A DNA stretch of 44,132 bases from Acidobacteriota bacterium (GTDB lineage: Bacteria > Acidobacteriota > Terriglobia > Terriglobales > Acidobacteriaceae). The stretch spans positions 1 to 44,132 of the forward strand of contig JAJZVZ010000019.1 of NCBI GenBank assembly GCA_021846945.1. Reading direction: 5' to 3'. Below are positions 23,655 through 32,129 of the stretch, piece by piece; position 1 is the first letter of the stretch, and each line of letters starts with the position of its first letter. A program made the position numbers and the translations under genes. The notes beneath the pieces were generated by a model. It was not told the origin of the DNA. It saw only the letters and a list, made by a program, of their open reading frames with translations, and did no database searches.

Positions 23655-25324
23655 TCCGCTGTCCCATGGGCCGCCGCGGCCAGCGAAGAATCCGCCGGCA
23701 GCCCCTGCAACCAAACATACCCGTTCGCGCCGTCCCTGTGAAGCTGCGAGATGCGCAGGCGAATCGCCCGCGACAACTCCACGAGGCTGTCCGTAGCCAG
23801 CAGCGTGTGCTCATCGGCCTTGCGCACCGCCAGGTCGGCGGCCAACCCGTGCAGATAAACGGCCGCTTCCACGGCGCGCGCCGCATCCGCAGGAAACTGC
23901 GCCAACAACCCGGCAATCAAACCGGTCAGCACATCGCCGCTGCCGCCCTTGGCCATGCCGGGATTTCCCGAAGTGTTCACGGCTACGCGCCCGTCCGGGT
24001 GGGCAATCAGCGTGCGTGCGCCCTTCAGCACCAGCGTCACACCCGTGCGCTCGGCAAAGCCACGCGCTACATTGAGCCGGTTGGCCTGCACCTCGACCGT
24101 CGTGATTCCGGCCAGCCGCGCCATCTCACCCGGATGCGGCGTGAGCACCAGCATTCGCTCGCCGCGCTTTGCCAGCTTTCCCAGCAGCACCGGCCTGGCG
24201 GCCAGAATGTTGAGCGCATCGGCGTCGATGACCGCCGGAAGCTTCGTCTCCGACAGCAAGCCGGCCGTAAATTTCGCCGTCTCCGGACCCTGTCCGAGCC
24301 CCGGCCCGATCGCCAGCACGGTCTTTCCCGCCGTCAGCGCGGAGAGCGTCTCCGCGGCAAGATTCTCCGCTGCGATCTGCCCGGCCGCCGTCGGAGCCAG
24401 CGGCCATGTCATCAACTCCGGAGCTGCTGCTGCCACTGCCGCCAGCGCCGGCGCGGGAACCGCCGCGGTTACCAGCCCGGCTCCGGCGCGCAGCGCAGCC
24501 AATGCCGCCATTGCCGGTGCGCCAGACTTTCCGCCCGCAGTTCCTAACGTGCCGCCTACCACCAGCACATGCCCGAAGTTGCCCTTGTTGGCCGCCGCCG
24601 CACGCGGGGCGTGAACAAGGGCCACTGACGAACCAGCCCAGTGCAGCCCAAGCGTGGAAACCATCGCCTCGTCCGGCGAGCCGATCGGCGCCACCACCAC
24701 CGGCTGGTCCCACCGCCGTGTCAACTGCCCAAAAACGTGCGCGGGCTTGGGCGCGGTGAAGGTAACGACCGCATCCGCGGGAAACACTGGTCCGTCCGCG
24801 GCCACGCTGGTTGCGTCGGCCGGCCAGCCGGAGGGCAGATCTACCGCCAGAAGCGGCGCATGGCTGCCCTGCACCCACTCCAGCGCCGCCAGTGCCAGCC
24901 CTTTGAGCGGCGGTTTGAAGCCGGTGCCCACCAGCGCATCCACAAGCAGATCGGCGCCGAGCGCGTCCTTGTGCCGCGCCAGGTCCCGCGCCTCCGTCAC
25001 AACACGAACCTGGCCACGCATGGGATTGGTCAGCTCGCTCCAAGCCACGGCGGCATCACCCGTGAGAAGGCCCGGCGCGCCCAGCAGCAGCGTGGTCACT
25101 TCGAGGCCCGCATCGGCCAGCAGGCGCGCAGCCATCATGCCGTCGCCGCCGTTGTTGCCGCGCCCGCACAGGACCGTGATGCGCCGCGCTTGCGGAAACC
25201 GCTCCCGCGCCAGCGCCGCCACGGCTGCCGAAGCGGCCCGCATCAGATTCAAAGAGGGGATTCCGAACCGCTCCGTCGTGGCGCGGTCGCATGCCTGCAT
25301 CTCGGCTGCGGAAAGAACTTGCAT
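23651..25324 (-). CDS. nnr: Bifunctional NAD(P)H-hydrate epimerase / ADP-dependent dehydratase
   Basis: The enzyme repairs damaged NADHX and NADPHX. In the 557-residue product, the N-terminal YjeF_N epimerase domain (about 1-220) carries the GRGNNGGDG loop (57-62). The C-terminal carbohydrate-kinase-like dehydratase domain (about 245-525) carries GPGLGQG, PAVIDADALN, LTPHPGEMARL and NPGMAKGGSGD (454-464) with the catalytic aspartate. A 30-residue C-terminal tail is unique. The start methionine fits the MKVLTAAEM-type N-terminus of the family. It is co-directional with tsaE (ATGA overlap) and lies downstream of mntH. Confidence 0.96.
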   Translation of the reverse strand: MQVLSAAEMQACDRATTERFGIPSLNLMRAASAAVAALARERFPQARRITVLCGRGNNGGDGMMAARLLADAGLEVTTLLLGAPGLLTGDAAVAWSELTNPMRGQVRVVTEARDLARHKDALGADLLVDALVGTGFKPPLKGLALAALEWVQGSHAPLLAVDLPSGWPADATSVAADGPVFPADAVVTFTAPKPAHVFGQLTRRWDQPVVVAPIGSPDEAMVSTLGLHWAGSSVALVHAPRAAAANKGNFGHVLVVGGTLGTAGGKSGAPAMAALAALRAGAGLVTAAVPAPALAAVAAAAPELMTWPLAPTAAGQIAAENLAAETLSALTAGKTVLAIGPGLGQGPETAKFTAGLLSETKLPAVIDADALNILAARPVLLGKLAKRGERMLVLTPHPGEMARLAGITTVEVQANRLNVARGFAERTGVTLVLKGARTLIAHPDGRVAVNTSGNPGMAKGGSGDVLTGLIAGLLAQFPADAARAVEAAVYLHGLAADLAVRKADEHTLLATDSLVELSRAIRLRISQLHRDGANGYVWLQGLPADSSLAAAAHGTAE

Positions 25325-25343
25325 CGCAACTATAGTACGACAG

Positions 25344-25542
25344 GGGTCAGAGATCAGAGGTCAGTTTTCAGTGGCCAGGGTCAACGGCTTCGGGTTCAAG
25401 ATGAATGTCTGGTGAGAGATGGATGATGATGGAGTAACAAGCGCAATTGCTGCTTATCAAGCGAACAAAGCTTCTTTGCGCCCATGCCTGTCAGACGCCA
25501 ATACTGATCCCTTGGTCTCTGATCTCTGATCTCTAATCTCTG
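25344..25542 (-). repeat. Heptamer inverted-repeat pair between mntH and nnr
   Basis: On the - strand an array of AGATTAG, AGATCAG, AGATCAG, AGACC starts one base after the mntH stop (25542-25514). A second array (ACTGAAA, ACTGACC, TCTGATC, TCTGACC; 25378-25345) lies 20 bp before the nnr start. The arms are complementary, with a loop of about 130 nt. The geometry is that of the ribosomal junctions, with a TCAGAGA heptamer variant. Confidence 0.8.
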
Positions 25543-26874
25543 CTATCGCCCCATCGCCGTCTGCACCAGCAGCCACGCATTCAGCCCGGCAATCAGCACC
25601 GCCGTGAACCACGCCAGCCCTTGCAGCCAGCGGCCATTCACAAACTCGCCCATGATCTTGCGGCTGCCGGTAAACTTGACCAGCGGAACCACGGCAAAGC
25701 TCAACTGGAACGAGAGAATCACCTGGCTCAGGATCAGCAGATCCTCCGTTCCCCGTTCCCCGGTAAAGGCAACCACAATAATGGTGGGTACAATCGCCAG
25801 GGAGCGCGTAATCAGGCGGCGCAGCCAGGGCGAGATCCGCATCTGAACAAAGCCCTCCATCACCACCTGTCCGGCCAGCGTGCCGGTAATCGAGGAGTTC
25901 TGCCCGGAGGCCAGCAGAGCGATCGCAAACAGCGTGCTTGCGCCGGCCGCGCCCAGCATCGGGCTCAGCAGCTTGTAGGCGTCCTGGATTGCCGCCACGT
26001 CAAAAAGTCCGCGGCGATGGAAGACCGCTGCCGCCACCACCAGAATGGCCGCATTCACAAACAAGGCCAGCGTCAATGCCAGCGCCGAATCCACGTTGGC
26101 CAGGAAGATGGCTTCGCGCTTGCCCTCCGGCGTGCGCTTGTAGCGGCGGCTCTGCACGATCGACGAGTGCAGGTAGAGATTGTGCGGCATCACCGTTGCG
26201 CCCAGGATTCCGATGGCGATGTACAACATTGCAGCGTTGGTGACGATGGCGGGAGACGGGATGAAAAGGTTGTGGAGGACCGGCACGTAGTCCGGGCGGG
26301 AGAGGAGCATCTGGATGCAGAAGAGGCCAACGATGGTCCCGATCAGGGCGATGACCACCGCCTCAACATAACGGAAGCCCCAGCGCTGCAAGAGCAGAAT
26401 CAGCAGGACATCCGATCCTGTAATGAGCACGCCGTAAAACAGCGGAATATGGAAGAGCAGCTCCAGTGCGATGGCCGAGCCAATGACCTCGGCCAGATCA
26501 CAGGCGGCAACGGCAATCTCGGCCATGATCCACAGTGCAAAGCTCGCCTTCCGGCCGTAATTCTCCCGGCAAAGCTGCGCCAGATCACGCTCTGTCGCCA
26601 CCCCCAATTTGAGCGAAAGGCTTTGCAGCAGAATGGCCATCAGATTCGAGGCCATGATGACGAACAGAAGCGTGTATCCGAAACGCGAGCCGCCGGCGAT
26701 GTCCGTGGCCCAGTTACCGGGGTCCATGTAACCCACTGAAATCAGGAATCCCGGCCCCAGAAAGCCCAGTAGTCGCCGCCAGGTAACGGGCGACTGGGAG
26801 ATGCGCACGGACGAATGCACCCCCGGAAGAGAGGGCTCAGTGAGCGAAACCTGGGATACAACCTGAGTGGACAT
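25543..26874 (-). CDS. mntH: Nramp-family divalent metal (Mn2+) transporter
   Basis: The 443-residue protein is a proton-coupled Mn2+/Fe2+ importer of the inner membrane. It has about eleven hydrophobic segments, the metal-binding DPGN in the first (D51-N54), and MPHN in the sixth (M229-N232), plus the conserved GQNSSITGTLAGQ segment. Its length is slightly above E. coli MntH because of a 30-residue N-terminal tail. It follows mntR on the same strand with an 86-bp gap holding a palindrome, so control by MntR is likely. The adjacent regulator favours Mn2+ as substrate. Confidence 0.95.
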   Translation of the reverse strand: MSTQVVSQVSLTEPSLPGVHSSVRISQSPVTWRRLLGFLGPGFLISVGYMDPGNWATDIAGGSRFGYTLLFVIMASNLMAILLQSLSLKLGVATERDLAQLCRENYGRKASFALWIMAEIAVAACDLAEVIGSAIALELLFHIPLFYGVLITGSDVLLILLLQRWGFRYVEAVVIALIGTIVGLFCIQMLLSRPDYVPVLHNLFIPSPAIVTNAAMLYIAIGILGATVMPHNLYLHSSIVQSRRYKRTPEGKREAIFLANVDSALALTLALFVNAAILVVAAAVFHRRGLFDVAAIQDAYKLLSPMLGAAGASTLFAIALLASGQNSSITGTLAGQVVMEGFVQMRISPWLRRLITRSLAIVPTIIVVAFTGERGTEDLLILSQVILSFQLSFAVVPLVKFTGSRKIMGEFVNGRWLQGLAWFTAVLIAGLNAWLLVQTAMGR

Positions 26875-26887
26875 CAGATACCGTGGC

Positions 26888-26905
26888 AGAGATAAATAAA
26901 TCTCT
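26888..26905 (-). promoter_or_regulatory. Palindrome in the mntH leader, candidate MntR operator
   Basis: AGAGAT-N6-ATCTCT is a perfect inverted repeat ending 13 bp before the mntH ATG. On the - strand a plausible promoter lies just upstream (TTAACC-N18-CATACT). A second imperfect AT-rich inverted repeat (TTAATAAT/ATTATGTTAA) is at 26938-26959. Binding here by the adjacent DtxR-type regulator would block mntH expression. Confidence 0.5.
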
Positions 26906-26960
26906 ATCGCCAGTATGCCACAGACCGTTAATTATGGTTAATAATTTTTATTATGTTAAA

Positions 26961-27632
26961 TTACGACGAAATTTCGGCTCGAAGCCACACCGCCTCGGCC
27001 GCTGGCCGACCCAGGATTGAAGTCCCTGTAGGCATCTCAATTGAAACGGTTTGGTCGTAGTTCTGTGCGGTCACTCGCAGGCTTTGCCCCGGACCGATGC
27101 CGGCGCGGTGCAAAAAGAGCAGCAACTTGGGATCGCGCTCCTGGAGGCTGACGACGGTATAGCGCCGGCCTTCGGCAGCCTCCGAAAGCGGCAGTTCGCC
27201 GCGCCGTTTGCGCTCGGCGGGACTCTCCGGCAGCACCGAATTGCCGTGCGGACAGGCGCCGCCCTCGCCCAGTTTGTCCCTCAGTTTGGCCTCGAAGGCG
27301 GGCGAAACGGCGTGTTCCAGCCGCTCCGCCTCCTCGTGAATTTCGTACCACTCCATCCCGAAGATCTCGCTGAGCATCCGCTCGACAAGGTGGTGGCGCA
27401 GCGCGGTACGGAAGGCGGTTTCGCGTCCGGCTTCAGTCAGCCGCACAATTCCCTGCGGGTCCACTTCCACCAGGCCGTCGCGCTTCAACCGCTTGAGGGC
27501 CATGGTCACGGCTGGCGCCGACACTTCGAGCCAATGGGCCAGCACCGCCGGAATCACCTCGCGCCCCTCAGCCTCGGCTTCCAGGATGGCCTTCAGATAG
27601 TTCTCTTTCGAGACGTTGATGGAGTCTTTCAT
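26961..27632 (-). CDS. mntR: DtxR/MntR-family metal-dependent transcriptional regulator
   Basis: The 223-residue protein has an N-terminal winged helix (NVSKENYLKAILEAEAEG to LVEVDPQGIVRLTEAGR, residues 6-70), a dimerisation/metal domain with H99, E106 and H107 in the HEEAERLEHAVS motif, then CPHG. A C-terminal FeoA-like SH3 domain (about 155-220) makes it the long DtxR/IdeR type rather than short MntR. The assignment to manganese comes from its neighbour mntH. The AT-rich DNA downstream holds candidate operators. Iron regulation remains possible. Confidence 0.88.
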   Translation of the reverse strand: MKDSINVSKENYLKAILEAEAEGREVIPAVLAHWLEVSAPAVTMALKRLKRDGLVEVDPQGIVRLTEAGRETAFRTALRHHLVERMLSEIFGMEWYEIHEEAERLEHAVSPAFEAKLRDKLGEGGACPHGNSVLPESPAERKRRGELPLSEAAEGRRYTVVSLQERDPKLLLFLHRAGIGPGQSLRVTAQNYDQTVSIEMPTGTSILGRPAAEAVWLRAEISS

Positions 27633-27740
27633 GGCATTGCTTGAAACAGTCTAACGAAATCCACCTATGCCGCGATCCATACCCCTCAAAAACCTGCGAA
27701 AAAGCCGTGATTTTCAGGAGTCACACAAAACAAAGCGCGG

Positions 27741-27746
27741 TATAAT
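27741..27746 (+). promoter_or_regulatory. -10 element of the M16 peptidase gene
   Basis: A perfect TATAAT lies 30 bp before the ATG at 27777, with no good -35 hexamer at 16-18 bp. AAAGG in the leader is the likely ribosome binding site. The gene is divergent from mntR, whose start is 109 bp away. Confidence 0.55.
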
Positions 27747-27776
27747 TCGGCCCAATTTCCAGAAAGGTTAGACGGT

Positions 27777-30518
27777 ATGCGCCTGAGAAGATTCTTCGCG
27801 ATCTTTGCTGCGATTCTTATGCTGGCCGCTGCGGGCCTCGCCCAAACACTGCCGCAGGGCGTTCAGAAGGTGACCTCCATCGAAGGCGTCACCGAGTACG
27901 CCTTTTCGAACGGCCTGCACGTCTTGTTGTGTCCGGACAACTCCAAACCAAAGATCACGGTCAACGTCGTCTACCTGGTTGGCTCGCGCAACGAGGGCTA
28001 TGGGGAAACCGGGATGGCGCATCTGCTGGAGCATATGGTCTTCAAGAGCACCAAATCAGGCCGGGAGATCTTCAAAGAGCTGACCGAGCGCGCGGGCGGG
28101 TTCTTTAATGGCACCACGTCCTACGATCAGACGATGTACTTCGAAACCTTCAATGCGAGCGACGACAATCTGCAGTGGGCGCTGGGACTCGAAGCCGATC
28201 GCATGGTGGATATGACCATGCTCAAGAAGGATCTGGACACTGAGATGACAGTGGTCCGAAACGAAATGGAGATGGGCGAAAACAGCCCGGTCAATATCCT
28301 CAATCAGCGCGTGATGGCAGCGGCCTACAACTTCCACAACTACGGAAAGAGCGTCATTGGCAACCGCACGGATGTGGAGCGGGTGCCGATTGAAAATCTG
28401 GCGGCCTTTTATCACAAGTACTATCAGCCGGATGACGCCTATCTCATCATTGCGGGGCAATTCGATGAGGCAAAGGCCCTGGGGATGGTGTCGCAAACAA
28501 TCGGAGCCATCCCCCGTCCGCAGCGCACTTTGCTGCAGCCCTACACGGCGGAGCCCACCCAGGAAGGCGAGCGATCGGTCATGCTGCGCCGGGTGGGCAA
28601 TATTCAGGCGATCCTTGCGGTCTATCACATTCCGGCAGCCCTGCATCCCGATACGGCGCCACTGGAAGTGATGGCACAGGTTCTGGGCGCGCCGCAGACG
28701 GGCCGTCTCTATAAAGCCCTGGTGGATAACAACAAGGCTGTTTCCACCTTGATGCGCGCCGAGGATCAACACGATCCCGGCGTCGCGGAGGCATTCGCGC
28801 AGCTCAAGCCGGATCAATCGATCGACGTCGCGCGGCAGATTCTGCTGAAAACGGTCGAGGGCCTGGCCAATGATCCGCCTACCCAGGAAGAAGTGGATCG
28901 TGCCAAGGCCCGCATCCTGAAAAACGTTGAGCTCGCAACAACGAACTCCCAGAACCTTGCCCTGATGCTGGGTGGATATGAGGGGGATGGCGACTGGCGC
29001 GCCTTCTTCCTGATCCGGGACGAGGTGAGCAAAGTGACGCCGGCGGACGTGACCCGGGTCGCCAAGGAATACCTGAAATCTTCAAACCGCACGCTCGGCG
29101 AGTTTATTCCGACCTCGGCTCCAGACCGCGCCGTGATTCCGGCTACGCCGGACGATGCCGCGCGGTTCAAGGACTATAAAGGCGGTGCGGCCATTCAGCA
29201 GGGCGAAGTCTTTGATCCTACGCCGAAGAACATCGAGGCGCGCGTGATCCGCACAACACTGCCAAACGGCTTGAAGCTGGTGATGTTCCCCAGGAAGACG
29301 CGGGGCGGCACGGTGGTGGCTGACATCAATGTTCGCTTTGGCGATGAGAAATCGCTGTTTGGGACGTCCACCGCCGCGTCGATGACCGCAGCCATGCTGA
29401 TGCGAGGGACGAAGAACAAGAACCGCCAGCAGATCCAGGATGAAACTGATCGCCTCAAGGCTCAGGTCAACATCTACGGCGGGGCCGACTTTGTCTCGGC
29501 AAACATTCGAACGCTGGATGCGAACCTGGCTGATTCACTGCGGCTTAGCCGGGAACTGCTCCGCGAGCCATCATTTCCCGAGCCTGAATTCGAGCAGATC
29601 CGCCAGCAGCGCATCGCCAGCGCGGAGAGCGCCAGGACGGAACCAACGAGTCTGGCCTCGCTGGAGATGGCCCGGCACTTCAACGCGCGTTACCCGCGCG
29701 GCGATGCGCGGTATGTCTCGACCCTCGATGAGCAGATCGAGGATCTGAGGAAGGTGACCCTCGACGATGTGCGCCAGTTTTACGCGCAGTTCTACGGCGC
29801 CGGCGAAGGTGAAATTGTTGTCAGCGGACAGTTTGATCCAGCCCAGGTGAGCAAGCTTGTCAATGAACTGTTCGGCGATTGGAGAAGCGCGAGCCGCTAC
29901 GAGCGAATCCCACACACCTACGCCAGACTGGACACGATCAACGATAAGATCGAAACGCCCGACAAGCAGAATGCTCTTTTCCTTGCCGGCATGCCGATGA
30001 AGATCACCGATGAGGACCCGGATTACGCTGCTCTGACGATTGCGGGCATGATCTTCGGCGGCTCTCCAACCTCCCGCCTCTTCCAGCGGATTCGCGTCAA
30101 AGACGGGCTCAGCTACGGCGCCGGCGCGGGATTCATGATGCCCACCAGAGACGACGACGGCCGGATGACGGGGTATGCCATTGCGGCGCCGCAAAATATG
30201 CCCAGGGTGGAAGCTGATTTCAATGAGGAGCTGGCGCGCGCGCTGAAAGACGGCTTTACTACTGACGAGGTTGAGAAGGCCAAGAAGACCTGGCTGGACG
30301 AGCGCGCCCAACAACGCACCGAAGAAGGCTCGGTCGCAATGCTGCTGATGAACCGCGAGCGCTGGGGCCGCACGTTGCAATGGGACGCGCAACTGGAGGC
30401 GGCCGTAACCGCGCTGACACCGCAGCAGGTGAATGCCGCATTCAAGCGGCGCGTCGATCCGGCCACGATCTCGATTGTCAAAGGCGGTGATTTCAAGAAG
30501 GCAGGCGTGTACCAATGA
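27777..30518 (+). CDS. Secreted two-domain M16 (pitrilysin-family) zinc peptidase
   Basis: The 913-residue product has a signal peptide (FFAIFAAILMLAAAG, cleavage near residue 22). The first M16 half carries the inverted zinc motif H82-LLE85-H86 with the third ligand E163 at the expected spacing. The second M16 domain (about 495-900) lacks a zinc motif and would form the inactive half of the clamshell, with typical FGGSPTSRLFQRIRVKDGLSYGAGA near residue 760. The family degrades peptides in the periplasm; the substrate is unknown. Its neighbours give no operon context. Confidence 0.93.
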   Translation: MRLRRFFAIFAAILMLAAAGLAQTLPQGVQKVTSIEGVTEYAFSNGLHVLLCPDNSKPKITVNVVYLVGSRNEGYGETGMAHLLEHMVFKSTKSGREIFKELTERAGGFFNGTTSYDQTMYFETFNASDDNLQWALGLEADRMVDMTMLKKDLDTEMTVVRNEMEMGENSPVNILNQRVMAAAYNFHNYGKSVIGNRTDVERVPIENLAAFYHKYYQPDDAYLIIAGQFDEAKALGMVSQTIGAIPRPQRTLLQPYTAEPTQEGERSVMLRRVGNIQAILAVYHIPAALHPDTAPLEVMAQVLGAPQTGRLYKALVDNNKAVSTLMRAEDQHDPGVAEAFAQLKPDQSIDVARQILLKTVEGLANDPPTQEEVDRAKARILKNVELATTNSQNLALMLGGYEGDGDWRAFFLIRDEVSKVTPADVTRVAKEYLKSSNRTLGEFIPTSAPDRAVIPATPDDAARFKDYKGGAAIQQGEVFDPTPKNIEARVIRTTLPNGLKLVMFPRKTRGGTVVADINVRFGDEKSLFGTSTAASMTAAMLMRGTKNKNRQQIQDETDRLKAQVNIYGGADFVSANIRTLDANLADSLRLSRELLREPSFPEPEFEQIRQQRIASAESARTEPTSLASLEMARHFNARYPRGDARYVSTLDEQIEDLRKVTLDDVRQFYAQFYGAGEGEIVVSGQFDPAQVSKLVNELFGDWRSASRYERIPHTYARLDTINDKIETPDKQNALFLAGMPMKITDEDPDYAALTIAGMIFGGSPTSRLFQRIRVKDGLSYGAGAGFMMPTRDDDGRMTGYAIAAPQNMPRVEADFNEELARALKDGFTTDEVEKAKKTWLDERAQQRTEEGSVAMLLMNRERWGRTLQWDAQLEAAVTALTPQQVNAAFKRRVDPATISIVKGGDFKKAGVYQ

Positions 30519-30758
30519 GGCGTTGACCGGCTGTGGCATTTTCAGCGCTGGCTTCTGTGAGCACGCGCCGCGCCCCGGCGTCTCTGGTCCTGAGGAGGGT
30601 GGGCGGCTTTCCGTTGTGCTGCGCTGTGGGACTCCGGCACTCGGTTCGTGGTGATCCGCCTCTTTGCCTGCGCGGCACATTGCGCTCCCTGCCGCCGGAT
30701 GACACAATAGACCCTCTACCCCTTTCCAGCAGGCGCTTTAGGGGGAAAGTGTGAACGG

Positions 30759-31988
30759 ATGAAGATCTGCCCGCAATGCGATGCCAATTATCCCGATAGT
30801 TTCACTGCTTGTCCGATCCATGGCTGCGCATTGGACACCGTAGCCGTGGCTCCGAGCGAAGACGAGGAGCAGCACAAGAAGCCGTCAAAGACCCTCTACC
30901 GGACTGATCTCTGGGAACCGTCCCGAGAGCGGCGAACCGTCTGGATATGGGTAGCCGCTGCGGTGGTATTGGTCGTAGTGGGGGGATTTGCCGCGGTCAG
31001 GCTGATGGCGCCGGCCCGCCCGCATCAGAGGACGGATGAGCGGGCAGCCGATACCTTGCCCCCGCCGAAGGACAGCCTTAATTCCGGGACCATCGTGGCC
31101 TTCAGTCCGGATCGCCGCCGGCTCGTCTCGGGAAGCCTCGACAGCGAGATCAAGCTCTGGAACCTGGAAAACGGCGACGTACTACGAACCTTCCAGGGCC
31201 AGACCGGCTGGATCGACTCGTTGACGTTCAGTCCTGACGGACGCACCGTAGCGTCGGGCACCGTTACCGGCGCCGTCAAGCTGTGGAATGTCGTCAGCGG
31301 CGAGGTGGAGCGCACGCTCCAGGACGATGCCGGCAAGGTGAACGCCGTAGCCTTCAGTCCGGACGGGCGGATGCTCGCATCGGCCGTTTGTTTCTCTGAC
31401 GGCAACGCGCCGGGCAAGCTGGCCGGCTCAGCCGGAACCGTTGAGCTGTGGGATTTGGCCAGCGGCCACGTAGCGCGTTCCATGCAGAAAGACGCGCCTT
31501 GCGCCATCTCGGTAGCCTTCAGCCCCGATGGCCGCACGCTGGCCTCGGGAAATGCCGACTCCTCTATCAAGCTCTGGGATGTGACCATCGGAGATCTGAA
31601 GAAGACTCTGCAGGGTCATGATGGCGCTGTTACCGCAGTAGCCTTCAGCCCCATGAACCGCACTGGACGCGTGCTGGCCTCGGGCAGCGACGGCCATAGT
31701 GTCAAAATTTGGGATGTCACCAACGGCACGGTAATCCGAACCCTACAAGGTCACACCGGAGCAATCACCACGATCGTCTTCAGCTCAGACGGCCACCTGA
31801 TGGCTTCAGTCAGCAGGGACAAAACCGCCAAGCTCTGGAATGCGATGAACGGGACCCTGCTGCGCACGCTCGACGATCCCACTGGGCCGATTTATTCCGT
31901 GGCTTTCAACCGGGGCGGCCTTACGCTGGTGTCAGGCGCCGACCAGCAAACCATCCACGTGTGGGATCTGACCGGCATCGGAACCTAA
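30759..31988 (+). CDS. Membrane-anchored WD40 protein with N-terminal zinc ribbon
   Basis: The 409-residue protein begins with a small Cys cluster (C4, C7, C18, C23: CPQCDANYPDS...CPIHGC). A transmembrane helix follows at about 61-80, then seven WD40 repeats from about 108 to the end, recognisable by repeated VAFSPDGRTLASG and KLWDV motifs. Seven repeats would close a beta-propeller outside the membrane, the zinc ribbon being cytoplasmic. Such propellers act as protein interaction platforms; the partner is unknown. The third repeat has a 13-residue insertion. The head resembles that of bacterial Ser/Thr kinase-associated proteins, but there is no kinase domain. Confidence 0.85.
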   Translation: MKICPQCDANYPDSFTACPIHGCALDTVAVAPSEDEEQHKKPSKTLYRTDLWEPSRERRTVWIWVAAAVVLVVVGGFAAVRLMAPARPHQRTDERAADTLPPPKDSLNSGTIVAFSPDRRRLVSGSLDSEIKLWNLENGDVLRTFQGQTGWIDSLTFSPDGRTVASGTVTGAVKLWNVVSGEVERTLQDDAGKVNAVAFSPDGRMLASAVCFSDGNAPGKLAGSAGTVELWDLASGHVARSMQKDAPCAISVAFSPDGRTLASGNADSSIKLWDVTIGDLKKTLQGHDGAVTAVAFSPMNRTGRVLASGSDGHSVKIWDVTNGTVIRTLQGHTGAITTIVFSSDGHLMASVSRDKTAKLWNAMNGTLLRTLDDPTGPIYSVAFNRGGLTLVSGADQQTIHVWDLTGIGT

Positions 31989-32129
31989 AGCAAATCGCAG
32001 TTCCTCTACCTATCGCGGAAACCGTGCAGTAGCCGCTGTCTCTGGGAATCACCGTGCTCGACGGCAGAGGCCACCCTCGCATCAGCGCTGATTCCGCTGG
32101 GAGGGGCGGACGCCGCGGGGCCGTTCTCC

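Noticed and set aside
23666-25426. Several long + strand frames opposite nnr
   Set aside because: They are shadows of the Ala-rich nnr gene on the - strand, whose motifs are complete.
25621-26739. 372-codon open frame on the + strand
   Set aside because: It is exactly antisense to mntH, is rich in Arg/His/Gln without any domain, and reflects the GC-rich codon use of the real gene.
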